DNA of 64,000 nt from Allomuricauda sp. NBRC 101325 (GCF_030268205.1 NZ_BSQF01000001.1:168649-232648); one strand, 5' to 3'; positions 25,187-35,450 are shown, counted from the first letter of the stretch. Translations and numbers: made by a program. Notes: generated from the letters alone by a model not told the origin.

Positions 25187-26236
25187 TTATAGGATCAACA
25201 TCGCATCCCCGTAGGAATAAAAACGATATCCTTCCAAAATAGCCTGTTTGTAGGCTTTCTTTATTAAATCATGACCTGCAAACGCAGAAACCATCATCAA
25301 CAAAGTTGATTTTGGCAAGTGAAAGTTGGTGATCATACAATTTGCAATGCTAAAATCGTATGGAGGGAAGATAAATTTGTTGGTCCATCCCTCGAAGGTA
25401 TTCAAGGTCTGTTCCGAAGAAACGGCACTTTCCAAACCTCTCATCACTGTGGTTCCAACGGCACAAATTTTTCTTTTCTTGGCTTTGGCACTGTTCACTA
25501 CCTCGGTAGCTTTTTCATCGATCACCAATTCCTCGCTATCCATTTTGTGCTTGGACAAATCTTCCACCTCAACTGGGTTAAAGGTTCCCAATCCAACGTG
25601 AAGCGTCACTTCGGCAAAATCGATGCCTTTGATCTCCAAACGCTTCAATAGGTGCTTAGAGAAGTGCAAACCGGCCGTTGGAGCTGCCACCGCACCTTCA
25701 TGCTTGGCATAAATGGTCTGGTAACGCTCTTCATCCTCAGGGGTTACTTCCCTTTTGATGTATTTTGGCAATGGAGTTTCCCCCAATTCCCTCAATTTTC
25801 TTCTAAAATCGGTATAAGAACCATCGTAAAGGAAACGCAAGGTTCTACCTCTAGATGTAGTATTATCGATCACTTCTGCCACCAAACTTTCATCATCCCC
25901 GAAATACAATTTGTTTCCGATACGAATCTTTCTTGCAGGGTCTACCAACACATCCCAAAGCCGTTGTTCTTGGTTCAATTCCCTAAGTAAGAACACCTCG
26001 ATTCTAGCTCCAGTTTTTTCTTTATTTCCAAAAAGTCGAGCAGGAAACACCTTGGTATTGTTCAAGACCATCACATCACCTTCGTCGAAGTAATCAATTA
26101 GGTCTTTGAACATTTTGTGTTCAATTTTTCCGGTATCTCTGTGAATTACCATAAGCTTGGATTCGTCCCTGTGTTCCGCAGGATGTTCGGCCAACAATTC
26201 TTTTGGCAATTCAAAATTGAAGTTCGATAATTTCAT
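25187..26236 (-). CDS. queA: QueA, S-adenosylmethionine:tRNA ribosyltransferase-isomerase
   Basis: QueA transfers and isomerises the ribosyl part of SAM to preQ1 in tRNA to make epoxyqueuosine. The 349-residue protein carries the family motifs [39 protein letters not shown] and [10 protein letters not shown], and [18 protein letters not shown] near the end. It is preceded by its own promoter and followed by a terminator, so it is monocistronic. Aside from rlmN, no other queuosine gene is near. Confidence 0.96.
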   Translation of the reverse strand: MKLSNFNFELPKELLAEHPAEHRDESKLMVIHRDTGKIEHKMFKDLIDYFDEGDVMVLNNTKVFPARLFGNKEKTGARIEVFLLRELNQEQRLWDVLVDPARKIRIGNKLYFGDDESLVAEVIDNTTSRGRTLRFLYDGSYTDFRRKLRELGETPLPKYIKREVTPEDEERYQTIYAKHEGAVAAPTAGLHFSKHLLKRLEIKGIDFAEVTLHVGLGTFNPVEVEDLSKHKMDSEELVIDEKATEVVNSAKAKKRKICAVGTTVMRGLESAVSSEQTLNTFEGWTNKFIFPPYDFSIANCMITNFHLPKSTLLMMVSAFAGHDLIKKAYKQAILEGYRFYSYGDAMLIL

Positions 26237-26268
26237 TTGGACTTTTTTTCGTTTTTTTAAAGAGGGTG

Positions 26269-26300
26269 CAAATATACGACCTCGTGATGGGGGATGTCAA
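26269..26300 (-). promoter_or_regulatory. queA promoter
   Basis: On the minus strand TTG (plus 26298-26300), 21 bases, then TATATTTG (plus 26269-26276) match the flavobacterial consensus TTG-N17-23-TAnnTTTG. The box lies 33 bases before the queA start. Confidence 0.7.
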
Positions 26301-26323
26301 GTAATTTGATGATTAAATGCCCT

Positions 26324-27580
26324 TTACATTTCGGCAATGCCAAATCCAAGGGTCTTAAGATCATTCCAGAAATCAGGATAGGACTTGGAAACCACGCCCG
26401 CATCGTTCACCTTTAAATCAATTTTTAGAGCTAATGGGCCGAAGGCCATCGCCATTCTGTGATCATTATACGTATCAACGGCCACTCCGGCATTTAAGGT
26501 TTCGATTGCATAAAGCGTTAGACTTTCGGCATCAATATCCACTTTGGCCCCAAACTTTCCAAGTTCGGTCTGCAATGCGGCCAAACGATCGGTTTCTTTA
26601 ATGGGCAGGGTATGCAATCCTGTTAAATGACACCCAATTCCCAACCCCAAACAGGTTACTGCAATGGTCTGGGCAATATCTGGGGCATTGGATAAATCGT
26701 ATTCGAAGAAATTGGTTTTGGCTTCCGCTGTTTTTGAAAGTGTAATTTGATTGTGCGAAAAAGTGGTTTCTACCCCAAAATGGGTATAAATTTTAGCCAG
26801 CACACTATCGCCTTGCAACGAACTTTCTTTGTAGGACGAAAGTTTAATCTTTGAACCCACATCTGACAAAGCGGCAATGCTGTAAAAATAACTGGCCGAA
26901 CTCCAATCGGATTCCACCACTAAAGTGGTGTCGGATACACTTTCCTTGGGCTCCACTTTGATTTTGTTACCTTCGAATGAAGTTTGAACACCTATTTGTT
27001 CCAATAATGCTAAGGTCATTTTGATGTAAGGAACGGAAGTGATTTTCCCAATCAAATCCAATTCCAAGCCATTTTCCAAACTTGGGGCAATCAATAATAA
27101 AGCGGAGATATATTGACTACTGATATTGGCTGGCAGGGAAACTTGGCTCTGCTCCAACTTTTTACCTGAAATCCTCAAAGGGGGATAACCTTCTTCTTTT
27201 TCGAATTGAATATCGGCACCCAAGGCTTGTAGGGCTTCGACCAAAACTTTAATCGGTCGCTCTTGCATTCTGGATGAACCTGTTAGCACCACTTCCTTAC
27301 CTGCTTGAGAGGCAAAATAGGCGGTTAAAAAACGCATAGCGGTACCAGCGTGGTGAATGTCCACCGTTCCGTTTGAGATTTTCAAACCTATTTGCATTAC
27401 TTCCCCATCATCGGAATTGGAAAGGTTCTCAATGTTTACATTTGGAAAAAGTGCCTGAAGCAACAACGAACGGTTCGTCTCGCTTTTGGAGCCTGTTATT
27501 CCAATTTCTTTTTGGATGGTCTTAGTTGCAGGTGCGGTAAGTTGAAGTCTCAATTTTCTTCTCTTTGAATGAATCTTCAA
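26324..27580 (-). CDS. aroA: AroA, 3-phosphoshikimate 1-carboxyvinyltransferase (EPSP synthase)
   Basis: This enzyme makes EPSP from shikimate-3-phosphate and PEP in the shikimate pathway. The 418-residue protein has GSKSETNRSLLLQALFP near residue 30, HAGTAMRFLTAYFAS, SSQYISALLLIAP, ETDRLAALQTELGKFGA and YNDHRMAMAFGPLAL. The PEP-site stretch reads HAGTAMRF, where many enzymes have NAGTAMRP/R. The start codon appears to be TTG at 27580, as no ATG is in frame upstream of the conserved N-terminus. It is 42 bp after a MazG-like gene. Confidence 0.93.
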   Translation of the reverse strand: MKIHSKRRKLRLQLTAPATKTIQKEIGITGSKSETNRSLLLQALFPNVNIENLSNSDDGEVMQIGLKISNGTVDIHHAGTAMRFLTAYFASQAGKEVVLTGSSRMQERPIKVLVEALQALGADIQFEKEEGYPPLRISGKKLEQSQVSLPANISSQYISALLLIAPSLENGLELDLIGKITSVPYIKMTLALLEQIGVQTSFEGNKIKVEPKESVSDTTLVVESDWSSASYFYSIAALSDVGSKIKLSSYKESSLQGDSVLAKIYTHFGVETTFSHNQITLSKTAEAKTNFFEYDLSNAPDIAQTIAVTCLGLGIGCHLTGLHTLPIKETDRLAALQTELGKFGAKVDIDAESLTLYAIETLNAGVAVDTYNDHRMAMAFGPLALKIDLKVNDAGVVSKSYPDFWNDLKTLGFGIAEM

Positions 27581-27622
27581 AACTAGAAAAAACAGCCCTA
27601 ACGACAGTTTATGGGCGCAACT

Positions 27623-27949
27623 TTATTTCAGCTTTTTGTTATTCTGGTGGCGGTCGTGATCACGCTTTGTTTTTAAGTCCAATTTTTTGTCAAAAGCTTC
27701 TTGCAAATCGATTCCTGTCTGATTTGCCAAGCACAATACCACAAAAACCACATCGGCCAGTTCTTCTCCCAAATCTTTGGCTTTATCGGACTCCTTTTCG
27801 CTCTGTTCCCCATAACGACGGGCAATGATACGTGCCACTTCCCCAACTTCCTCGGTAAGTTGTGCCATATTGGTAAGTTCGTTAAAATAACGAACTCCAT
27901 GGTTCTTGATCCATTCGTCTACGGCCTTTTGTGCGTTTTCGATATTCAC
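27623..27949 (-). CDS. MazG-like nucleotide pyrophosphohydrolase
   Basis: The 108-residue protein carries the all-alpha NTP-pyrophosphatase pattern TEEVGEVARIIARR (EExxE) and LGEELADVVFVVLCLAN (ExxxD). These acidic residues bind the magnesium ions that hydrolyse (d)NTPs to monophosphates. It is of the short MazG/dUTPase-like class and probably cleans the nucleotide pool. It lies between the DUF3857 genes and aroA, all on the same strand. Confidence 0.9.
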   Translation of the reverse strand: MNIENAQKAVDEWIKNHGVRYFNELTNMAQLTEEVGEVARIIARRYGEQSEKESDKAKDLGEELADVVFVVLCLANQTGIDLQEAFDKKLDLKTKRDHDRHQNNKKLK

Positions 27950-27994
27950 CTTGCTTTATTTAATATGAAAACACAAAGGTAAGCACAAGCTCGA

Positions 27995-29962
27995 TTATAT
28001 CTTTTCCAAAACCAGATAACTGTTATTTTGTGCATTTACCGCATTCTCAAAAAATTTCTTCACGAATCCATAACCTTCACTGGTATAGTGGGGCGCTTTT
28101 AACTGCAAACTGTACTGCACCATTACCTTTCCTTGTGATTCCGAGCAATTAAAACGTAGCATTCCACTATTTTCGGGCAAGGACAAAATCAATGTTTCAG
28201 GAAGTTCCTTTATCTTATATCCTTCGGGAACCTCAATATTAGCGTAGTACATGTATGATCTTAAATACCCAAAATCCACAGGATAGAATCTCTGTTCCGC
28301 AATAAAGGGGTTGGTTTTAAAAAATTTTATGGCAAAAGGATTAAAATAAATTGTTGCCCCGGATTCTACCCCATCCATCTCGAACTCGAAATGTTCCACA
28401 AGTTTGCTATCGTCCGATTCTTCATCATTCAGTTCATAGTTCTCAATACTAAAATCCCCAGTAGCGCTTTCTTCCAACTCGTCCAAATATTCATCCGTGG
28501 TCAATGAGGCCAACTGATTTTTTTTGAACAAAACCTCATATCCAGTAGTAATCTCATCAAAATTTCCTGTGACCAAACCATTTTCCAGATCCAAAGACAT
28601 CTCTATTTGTATGGCCCTTCTGTTCTTGTTCTCGGGAACTATATCAAACCAATAACTTTCACCATCCAAATCCATGACCCTCCCATAATAATTTAAACAG
28701 CGGTATGGCAGCATTCCAAATGGCAAATATTTTTCGGTTGCATCCAACAAATAAGAGGTTCCATCGATATCAACCTTGGCAATCAAATAATTAAAATCCG
28801 ACATTACCGGATGTGATTTTTTGGGCAAGCCATTGTTTCTTGTTGACAGCACCATCATATCCGTATCCACACCAGCTGCATTGAGAAGATTGATCAAGGT
28901 AATATTGATTTCGGCAACGTTCCCCTTGCGTTCATCAAAGGCTTCTTTGACCCTATTGTTCAAATAAATTCCATAATCGCCGTTCCAAACAAACCAATTT
29001 TTGACGAATTCGTGAATTCGTTTTGCTTTTTCCAGTTTATCGCCGCCGCCGCCGATCAAATCCAAAGGTACATTTCGCTCAAAAAAGTTTTCTTTTTTAA
29101 GTTGGCGCCCCAAGTCCTTGTCTGCTTTGAATTCTTTGTCAACATCTTTCCAACTTTTGGTATACCTGTCCGTTGCACCGTTGAACCGAAGATGCTCGGA
29201 CAGCTCAAATTCCAAAGAAGACCTATAGTTTTTAGGGGATAACATAAAACTTTCATCCTCTTTAAAGGCGGGTACGTCTTTCATGACATACTTTAGCACC
29301 TCACAATCGGCTTGTTTGGAAGTTCCTGGAATTGAAAAACACTCTTTTTTAATGGTGGCTTCGTTAATATCAAGAGGAAGTTCCCCAATCAAGGTTCTAT
29401 TGTACCGGTAATTTCCGGGAATCTTGGCATTGTACTCGGTATATACTTTGGGAATATCCCCTTGGAATTTCCATCCGTTGAGATTGAAAAAAAATGGTGA
29501 CTTGATTTCGTAGACATATTCCAAAATGGAACCTTCTTGCACAGCTGGGAATGTAAATCGCTTCTCCGACCATCTTTCGGTCAAATCCACATCGAATACA
29601 TCCTCTTTTTTAAGTCCTGTCCTAACCGTTCCATTATGCGTAATCGCCCTTATTTCTTCAACCGTTTCCCTTCCGTTATCGGAACGATAATATGGAATTG
29701 ATATATCGGCAACTGCTATACCTTGTTTGTCCAAAACTTTGATTTTGGCACTATATTTCTTAATAAGCCAGACATAATTGCCCCGAATCTCAAAGAAATT
29801 TTCGCCCTTTTCATAGAGGTATACAGCATGGGCCGTTGTATCCTTTTCATAAGTTTTGAAATTGCTCTCGAAAGGGGACAGCATCCCAAATTCCAATTCC
29901 ATCTGTCCAAAGCCCAGAGCACATTGAAACAGGAGTAGCTGTAAAAAAATTCTTTTTCCCAT
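27995..29962 (-). CDS. Secreted DUF3857/transglutaminase-like protein (copy 3 of a tandem set)
   Basis: The 655-residue product starts at the ATG at 29962 with a signal peptide (MGKRIFLQLLLFQCALGFGQ). A DUF3857 domain follows (about residues 45-200, YLYEKGENFFEIRGNYVWLIK ... EGSILEYVYEIKSPF), then a transglutaminase-like region (RIHEFVKNWFVWNGDYGIY ... GNVAEINITLINLLNAAGVDTDMMVLSTR). The Cys expected in the transglutaminase triad is replaced in G-N-V-A-E, so catalysis is doubtful. It starts ten bases after the preceding paralogue. Its role is unknown. Confidence 0.85.
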   Translation of the reverse strand: MGKRIFLQLLLFQCALGFGQMELEFGMLSPFESNFKTYEKDTTAHAVYLYEKGENFFEIRGNYVWLIKKYSAKIKVLDKQGIAVADISIPYYRSDNGRETVEEIRAITHNGTVRTGLKKEDVFDVDLTERWSEKRFTFPAVQEGSILEYVYEIKSPFFFNLNGWKFQGDIPKVYTEYNAKIPGNYRYNRTLIGELPLDINEATIKKECFSIPGTSKQADCEVLKYVMKDVPAFKEDESFMLSPKNYRSSLEFELSEHLRFNGATDRYTKSWKDVDKEFKADKDLGRQLKKENFFERNVPLDLIGGGGDKLEKAKRIHEFVKNWFVWNGDYGIYLNNRVKEAFDERKGNVAEINITLINLLNAAGVDTDMMVLSTRNNGLPKKSHPVMSDFNYLIAKVDIDGTSYLLDATEKYLPFGMLPYRCLNYYGRVMDLDGESYWFDIVPENKNRRAIQIEMSLDLENGLVTGNFDEITTGYEVLFKKNQLASLTTDEYLDELEESATGDFSIENYELNDEESDDSKLVEHFEFEMDGVESGATIYFNPFAIKFFKTNPFIAEQRFYPVDFGYLRSYMYYANIEVPEGYKIKELPETLILSLPENSGMLRFNCSESQGKVMVQYSLQLKAPHYTSEGYGFVKKFFENAVNAQNNSYLVLEKI

Positions 29963-29972
29963 GCTGATATTC

Positions 29973-31985
29973 CTAAATTTTGGAAAGTATAATTTTTTCG
30001 GTCTCTTTATCCACAATGTGTTTGTACCACTCCTTAATATCGTGATAATATTGAACAGGGATCACTGGAGTCGCAATTTCCATTTCAACTCTGGCACTAA
30101 TGCTTTTTCCAGACGAGGTTATATTGTATTTAAAATGTCCCAAATTATCTGGCAAGGCCAAAGACACGGGCGCAGGAAGATGCTCCAATGTATACCCTTC
30201 GGGGATATTTATGTTGATAATATATTTGTCTTCCCAAGGAAATCCATAATCAATTGGGAACTCTCTTTTATCCGCCTTAAATGGATTTTGACTGGTTGCC
30301 AAGTGAAACATTGGTGAAAAATACATTTTGTTACCTATTACTTCATACCCTCCCTCCTTTTCGAAGGAATAGGACTGCACAACAGGGGCAGAAACATCAG
30401 ATTGGTTCTTAACCTCAAAATCGGATATTTCCATTTCCACATATCGTTTTTCGATTTCCTCCAAATGCGAGTCCTCGCTTCCACTAGCATAGTTTTCCCT
30501 AAATTGAAAAGCTATATTGTTGGTATATTGTTGTCTGAATTTCCCAGATATGCCACCTTCACCATCGAAGGATACGTTCATCATTATAGCATCCATGGAC
30601 TTCTCTTGGGGCAATAGATTAACACCAACAGATGATCCATCTTCTTTGATCATCCTACCGAACCAATTTAAAGCCCGTAATGGCAATATATTTGGAAATG
30701 CATTTTTTTCGGTAGCATCGTACAATACGATTCCTTCATCGAACACTACTCCGGCAATCACATAATTAAAACCATCCCGGGATGGGAACAAAGGTATTCC
30801 ATGTGAACGTGTGCTCACCAAGACCGGATTGGCTTCCAATCCTGCATACCTCAACATAGAGGTCAACATTAAATTTATATCGGCCGCATTGCCCGTATTT
30901 TCCTTGTAAGCCCGTCTTACCCCGCCAGAAGAACAGGAAACACCAACATATTCGTCCCAATTCATCTTGTTCTGAACAAATTGGAATATGGCCAAAGATT
31001 TTTCCAAATCCGTACTGGCTCCCTGTAGCACCCGATCTATATCCTCTTCAAAATATTTGGTCCTATCCAATTCAGGACCGAAATCATCATATTCATAAAT
31101 GGATTTTGCAACATCTTCCCATGAAACACTATAATCTTTGTAGGGGCTATTGGGAAAGCGCGTAGCGGCAAGTTCAAACTTTATGGATGTATAAAAATTA
31201 TCCATGTTGCTTGTATACCTTTCTTCCAATAATGGTGGAATGTTTTCTGCGGAAACCAAATGGATTATTTCCCTGAAATCCACACTACCTGTTTTTTGGG
31301 AAGTATTCCCTAAACGGCCATTTTCGTCATTGCTCCTGTAGGTGACACTAACAGAACTGTTTTCAGAGGTTTGATCAACTTTAATGGGATGAGATCCTTT
31401 GCTATATTTTTTAAAAATGAAATATTCCGGGATATCCAACCTAACATCCACAACATCTAAAGGAATTGGATATTGCAGCTTAAATTCGTCTATATACCAA
31501 TATATGGGAGAAGATACCTCAAATTGAATATCCAGAACACTTCCTTCCTTTACATTGGGCATGGTTATCGAGGCCCTTTTTCTGTATTTATTGACCCTTT
31601 CTGTAAAAACCCCATCGTTTTTAAGCTTTTCACTTACCACTTTACCTTCCTCTATATTAAAAGTATAGCCTTTTACGGATGAGATATTTTCCTCGTCTCC
31701 ACTAGCAGCATATAAAGGCACCTGAAGTGTTGCCCAATCAAAACCATCTTTGTTGTAAATTTTAATACGATAGTTGACCTCGCGCAACAAGCTCCAACCC
31801 ACTCCACTTACATACCGGTAACGAACCCATTCCTTTTTAAATAAAATTGCGGCATCTGCATCGGGGTGCATCGGATGTTCTGCTGCCTCGATCTCTTCTT
31901 TATTGACTTTTCCAAATTTAAAATCGTTCGCAATGGTCAGTTGCGAAGCCATAACAAATAGTACCAGTAATAGTTTTAGTTTCAT
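29973..31985 (-). CDS. Secreted DUF3857/transglutaminase-like protein (copy 2 of a tandem set)
   Basis: The 670-residue protein (ATG at 31985, signal MKLKLLLVLFVMASQLTIAN) has the same two-domain layout: DUF3857 (EWVRYRYVSGVGWSLLREVNYRIKIYNKDGFDW ... EGSVLDIQFEVSSPIYWY) and a transglutaminase-like part (IFQFVQNKMNWDEYVGVSC ... NTGNAADINLMLTSMLRYAGLEANPVLVSTR). As in copy 3, GNAAD replaces the usual catalytic Gly-x-Cys. The ATG lies one base after the copy 1 stop, so the genes are tightly coupled. Exported, probably periplasmic. Confidence 0.85.
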   Translation of the reverse strand: MKLKLLLVLFVMASQLTIANDFKFGKVNKEEIEAAEHPMHPDADAAILFKKEWVRYRYVSGVGWSLLREVNYRIKIYNKDGFDWATLQVPLYAASGDEENISSVKGYTFNIEEGKVVSEKLKNDGVFTERVNKYRKRASITMPNVKEGSVLDIQFEVSSPIYWYIDEFKLQYPIPLDVVDVRLDIPEYFIFKKYSKGSHPIKVDQTSENSSVSVTYRSNDENGRLGNTSQKTGSVDFREIIHLVSAENIPPLLEERYTSNMDNFYTSIKFELAATRFPNSPYKDYSVSWEDVAKSIYEYDDFGPELDRTKYFEEDIDRVLQGASTDLEKSLAIFQFVQNKMNWDEYVGVSCSSGGVRRAYKENTGNAADINLMLTSMLRYAGLEANPVLVSTRSHGIPLFPSRDGFNYVIAGVVFDEGIVLYDATEKNAFPNILPLRALNWFGRMIKEDGSSVGVNLLPQEKSMDAIMMNVSFDGEGGISGKFRQQYTNNIAFQFRENYASGSEDSHLEEIEKRYVEMEISDFEVKNQSDVSAPVVQSYSFEKEGGYEVIGNKMYFSPMFHLATSQNPFKADKREFPIDYGFPWEDKYIININIPEGYTLEHLPAPVSLALPDNLGHFKYNITSSGKSISARVEMEIATPVIPVQYYHDIKEWYKHIVDKETEKIILSKI

Positions 31986-31986
31986 T

Positions 31987-33882
31987 TTAAAGTTGTTGGT
32001 TGAGTATGATTTTTGCATTATCGCTACGGGCCACCTTTTTTCGAAATTCGCGATAGGCCTCATAGTCTTCTTTTGGGTATTTTCCCGATTTGATCAGTAA
32101 TTTTCTTTTGTAGCGTAAGGTTCCCTTGTTTACCTCTTCCAGGGTAACCTCATAGTTGCCAAATTTGTTTTGAATTTTTCTGGGCTTTGGTAATTCCTCT
32201 GATGCAAATCCTTCAGGTAAGTGGATAGTATATTCATCTTCATCCAAATATCCCCTTGATATCACCATGTCCTTATGGCGATTTCTGACCTTGGATGGGA
32301 CCGATAAATTCCGATTGAAAACATTCAGGGGCAAAATCAATTGTTCATTTGCACTGGAAAGATAATTTGCCGCTTTGATGTCGACACTCTCAATAAATTC
32401 CACTTCTTTTTTATTGTTTTCGAAGGACAGTTTTTCCAAGGATAAATTATTGATGTACCCCCAGTATCTTTTGTAAAAATCTTCCTGTTCTTTGGTGGAT
32501 TTGTCTTTTAGCCAATACTTTTGGTCGTATTGCGTGCCCTTTGAAGCAATGGTCGCTTTCCCACTGATGCTCCTGTCCGGAAATACCGTATACTCCCCGG
32601 TAGTTTTTTGATAATTGCCCTCATCCAAATTGGCCTTGGTTTTAACCAGCTCCCCTCCTTGTGGGGTAATTTTTAAAACATGTCGATTATCCGTAAAAGT
32701 TCCCAAATGGTTGATGGGTACGGTTTGACTTGTACACTCCAACCATACATCTTCGCCGTTTATGGGAACATTTAAAAAAACATGGTTTCCTTGCATCGAT
32801 GCAAAATCACTGTCGAGACTGCGAATGTGATCATCACCATAAACCACGGTGTAATACGATTCGATTCCAACCGCGCTTAACAATGCTTTGGTGTAATTGG
32901 TAAGTCCCTTGCAGTCGCCATATTTTACGCGGTCTACTTCTTCCGCGCTGATGGGCATCCAACCTCCAATACCCAATTGCACGCTTATGTACCGTGTATT
33001 TGCTTGCACATACTCATAGATCAACCTGGTTTTTTCAAAGTCATCATCTATTCCCTTTACCAGATTTTGAACCTTTAAAATGGTATTCTTATCCAGTTCG
33101 TCCCTATCCACAATCAGTTGGTCATAAATCCATTGTCCCAATTCCTTCCAATTACTGGCTGTACCATTAACCCCTTCCAAATGGAATTTGTTCAATCCTA
33201 TTTTCACTTGGGGCGCAAAGTCCCTAAAGGATGGTGACAGGGGTTCACTTTGGATGGCCTTAATATTTTTGGCCTGATACTGTAATCGATTCGGGGTATT
33301 GCTTGAACTGATCTCGTAACCCTCAAAACTTTGTTCATGGTGCCTAAAGGGAATGCTCTCATCAGCTTGGAAGCTAAATTCACTTAGCTCTGTGCTCACA
33401 TTATAATCGTCCAGAAAATTCCAAACAGGGGCGAATGCCGTATTTGGCGTGGTATACTCTTTTACAAATTCAACAGTGTATGGATATTGGGTTGGTGTGT
33501 ACCTTAAAAACATGGCTCTTGAATCGGAATAAAGTGTTCCTCCTCCAATAGCACTTTGGTCCACAAAATCCTTTTTCTTAAATTTTTTGATTTCATTCCC
33601 ATTGGCATTGTACACAGTAGCCTCAAGGTTTGAGATCTTATCATTTTTTTCATAATAAGCATAGGCGCCCACATCGTCATCCCCATCTTGGTTGAGTACA
33701 GTAACGACCCTATGATAACGAATCTCCATTTTATCTTGGGCAGAAACAACTACCTCCATTTTGTCCAATCGAACCACAGCATCCGCCCCATCAAGAAGGT
33801 TCTCGGGGATAGAGTTTACATTATATTGGGCATGGACAAAATTTAAAAAAAGGAAAAAAAGGGTAAGTGCAAAAAATCGCAT
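31987..33882 (-). CDS. Secreted DUF3857/transglutaminase protein (copy 1 of a tandem set)
   Basis: This is the first of three related exported proteins: 631 residues with signal MRFFALTLFFLFLNFVHAQ. DUF3857 occupies about residues 45-210. The transglutaminase core is ANTRYISVQLGIGGWMPISAEEVDRVKYGDCKGLTNYTKALLSAVGIESYYTVVY. Here the catalytic Cys in YGDCKGLT is present, as are a His in GNHVFLNVPI and an Asp/Glu nearby, so unlike copies 2 and 3 it may be active. The frame is open upstream to 33942, but the signal sequence fixes the start. Confidence 0.87.
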   Translation of the reverse strand: MRFFALTLFFLFLNFVHAQYNVNSIPENLLDGADAVVRLDKMEVVVSAQDKMEIRYHRVVTVLNQDGDDDVGAYAYYEKNDKISNLEATVYNANGNEIKKFKKKDFVDQSAIGGGTLYSDSRAMFLRYTPTQYPYTVEFVKEYTTPNTAFAPVWNFLDDYNVSTELSEFSFQADESIPFRHHEQSFEGYEISSSNTPNRLQYQAKNIKAIQSEPLSPSFRDFAPQVKIGLNKFHLEGVNGTASNWKELGQWIYDQLIVDRDELDKNTILKVQNLVKGIDDDFEKTRLIYEYVQANTRYISVQLGIGGWMPISAEEVDRVKYGDCKGLTNYTKALLSAVGIESYYTVVYGDDHIRSLDSDFASMQGNHVFLNVPINGEDVWLECTSQTVPINHLGTFTDNRHVLKITPQGGELVKTKANLDEGNYQKTTGEYTVFPDRSISGKATIASKGTQYDQKYWLKDKSTKEQEDFYKRYWGYINNLSLEKLSFENNKKEVEFIESVDIKAANYLSSANEQLILPLNVFNRNLSVPSKVRNRHKDMVISRGYLDEDEYTIHLPEGFASEELPKPRKIQNKFGNYEVTLEEVNKGTLRYKRKLLIKSGKYPKEDYEAYREFRKKVARSDNAKIILNQQL

Positions 33883-33963
33883 TAGTTTGGTTAGGGTTTG
33901 GTCTTCTAACGCTAATGTGATTAATTTCTTACAAAAAATCAATAATAAATCGACAAAATACGT

Positions 33964-34416
33964 TTACTCCCGATTTTTAGTATCAATGATTATGGTCACA
34001 GGGCCATCATTAAGAAGTCTAACTTTCATATCGGCTCCAAAAATTCCAGTACCGACCTTTTTGCCCAATTTTTGCTCCAAAATCTGAACAAAATTTTCAT
34101 ACAATGGTATGGCCACATCTGGTTTGGAGGCTTTGATATAAGAGGGGCGATTTCCTTTTTTGGTCTGGGCATGCAAGGTAAACTGGCTTACCACAATTAC
34201 ATCTCCCTCAACATCTAAAACAGAGCGGTTCATCACATCATTTTCATCGCCAAATATTCGAAGATTGGCTATTTTCTGGGACAACCATTCTATATCTTCT
34301 GTTCCATCTGCATCTTCAATGCCCAATAAGACCAAAAGACCTTTACCTATTTCTGATATAATTTTGCCATCAACGGTTACGCTGGCTTCTGATACTCTCT
34401 GAATTACGGTTCTCAT
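33964..34416 (-). CDS. dtd: Dtd, D-aminoacyl-tRNA deacylase
   Basis: Dtd removes D-amino acids (and glycine) wrongly attached to tRNA. The 150-residue protein begins MRTVIQRVSEASVTVDGK and has the family signatures LVLLGIEDADG, VVSQFTLHAQTKKGNRPSYIKAS and VGTGIFGADMKVRLLNDGPVTIIID; SQFTL and NxGPVT are the active-site motifs. The ATG overlaps the rsgA stop by one base (TAATG), which decides this start over the open frame to 34485. Co-transcribed with rsgA. Confidence 0.95.
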   Translation of the reverse strand: MRTVIQRVSEASVTVDGKIISEIGKGLLVLLGIEDADGTEDIEWLSQKIANLRIFGDENDVMNRSVLDVEGDVIVVSQFTLHAQTKKGNRPSYIKASKPDVAIPLYENFVQILEQKLGKKVGTGIFGADMKVRLLNDGPVTIIIDTKNRE

Positions 34417-35354
34417 TATCTTTCTCTGTATGGATTGTCCTCTTCCCCTGTTAGCATTTGTACATAGCTTCGGTACCTGCTCCATGCAATCTCATCTTTT
34501 TCCAGAGCTTCTTTTACGGCACATTTTGGCTCATCGAGATGAAGGCAATTATTGAACTTACATTCGGATTTCAATTCAAAAAATTCTGGAAAATAATCCC
34601 CGATCTCATCTTGTTCCATATCCACAATACCAAAGCCTTTGATCCCAGGTGTGTCGATAATCCGTGCGTTGAACGATAGATCGTACATTTCCGCAAAGGT
34701 GGTGGTGTGCTGGCCTTGTAAATGCTGTTCGGATATTTCGGTCGTCTTTAAATGAAGTCCTGGTTCCAAGGCATTGACCAAGGTAGATTTTCCAACTCCA
34801 GAATGACCTGCAAACATGCTGGTTTTGTCCACCATCATTGCCTTTACCTTGTCCACATTTTTACCGTCAATTGCTTCGATTGGGATGCATTTGTAACCAA
34901 TATGGGAATAAAGTCCCATGAGGTAATCCACTTCATCCAATTCCTCATCGCTATACGTATCCAATTTATTGAACAGTAACACCACAGGAATATCATAAGC
35001 TTCAGCGGTGACCAAAAAACGGTCAATAAAAGCAGTGAATGTCGGCGGATTGTTCAAAGTGACCAATAAAAAAACTTGATCCAGGTTTGCGGCAATAATG
35101 TGGGTCTGTTTGGAAAGTTTAACCGATTTACGGATGATATAGTTTTTACGTTCGCCAATTTCAGAAATCACGGCAACGGTTTCATCCCCAATTTCTTCCA
35201 ATTGAAACACTACATGATCACCCACTGCAACAGGATTGGTGCTCTTGATATTTTGGGTACGGAACTTGCCTTTTATGCGACATTCATAAAAATCCCCTTC
35301 CTCCGATTTTACGGTATACCAGCTACCTGTTGATTTGTAAACAGTTCCGTTCAC
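34416..35354 (-). CDS. rsgA: RsgA, ribosome small-subunit-dependent GTPase
   Basis: RsgA is a circularly permuted GTPase of late 30S maturation. The 312-residue protein has an N-terminal OB fold (MNGTVYKSTGSWYTVKSEEGDFYECRIKGKFR), then G4 LFNKLDTY, G1 GHSGVGKSTLVN and G3 DTPGIKGFG in permuted order. The C-terminal zinc motif has a Cys-x6-Cys-x-His-x5-Cys pattern (CKFNNCLHLDEPKC). All expected motifs are intact. It leads the rsgA-dtd pair and is divergent from a small secreted protein. Confidence 0.96.
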   Translation of the reverse strand: MNGTVYKSTGSWYTVKSEEGDFYECRIKGKFRTQNIKSTNPVAVGDHVVFQLEEIGDETVAVISEIGERKNYIIRKSVKLSKQTHIIAANLDQVFLLVTLNNPPTFTAFIDRFLVTAEAYDIPVVLLFNKLDTYSDEELDEVDYLMGLYSHIGYKCIPIEAIDGKNVDKVKAMMVDKTSMFAGHSGVGKSTLVNALEPGLHLKTTEISEQHLQGQHTTTFAEMYDLSFNARIIDTPGIKGFGIVDMEQDEIGDYFPEFFELKSECKFNNCLHLDEPKCAVKEALEKDEIAWSRYRSYVQMLTGEEDNPYRER

Positions 35355-35407
35355 TATTTATTTATATTTTCATTACAAAGAAACAATATTCCTTATTTTT
35401 CGTCCTA

Positions 35408-35415
35408 TAACTTTG
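35408..35415 (+). promoter_or_regulatory. -7 box of the small secreted protein gene
   Basis: TAACTTTG is an exact TAnnTTTG box, 35 bases before the ATG at 35451. No TTG at -33 spacing was found. Confidence 0.45.
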
Positions 35416-35450
35416 ACAACAGTTTTTAATATTCATTAACTATTTCCATT

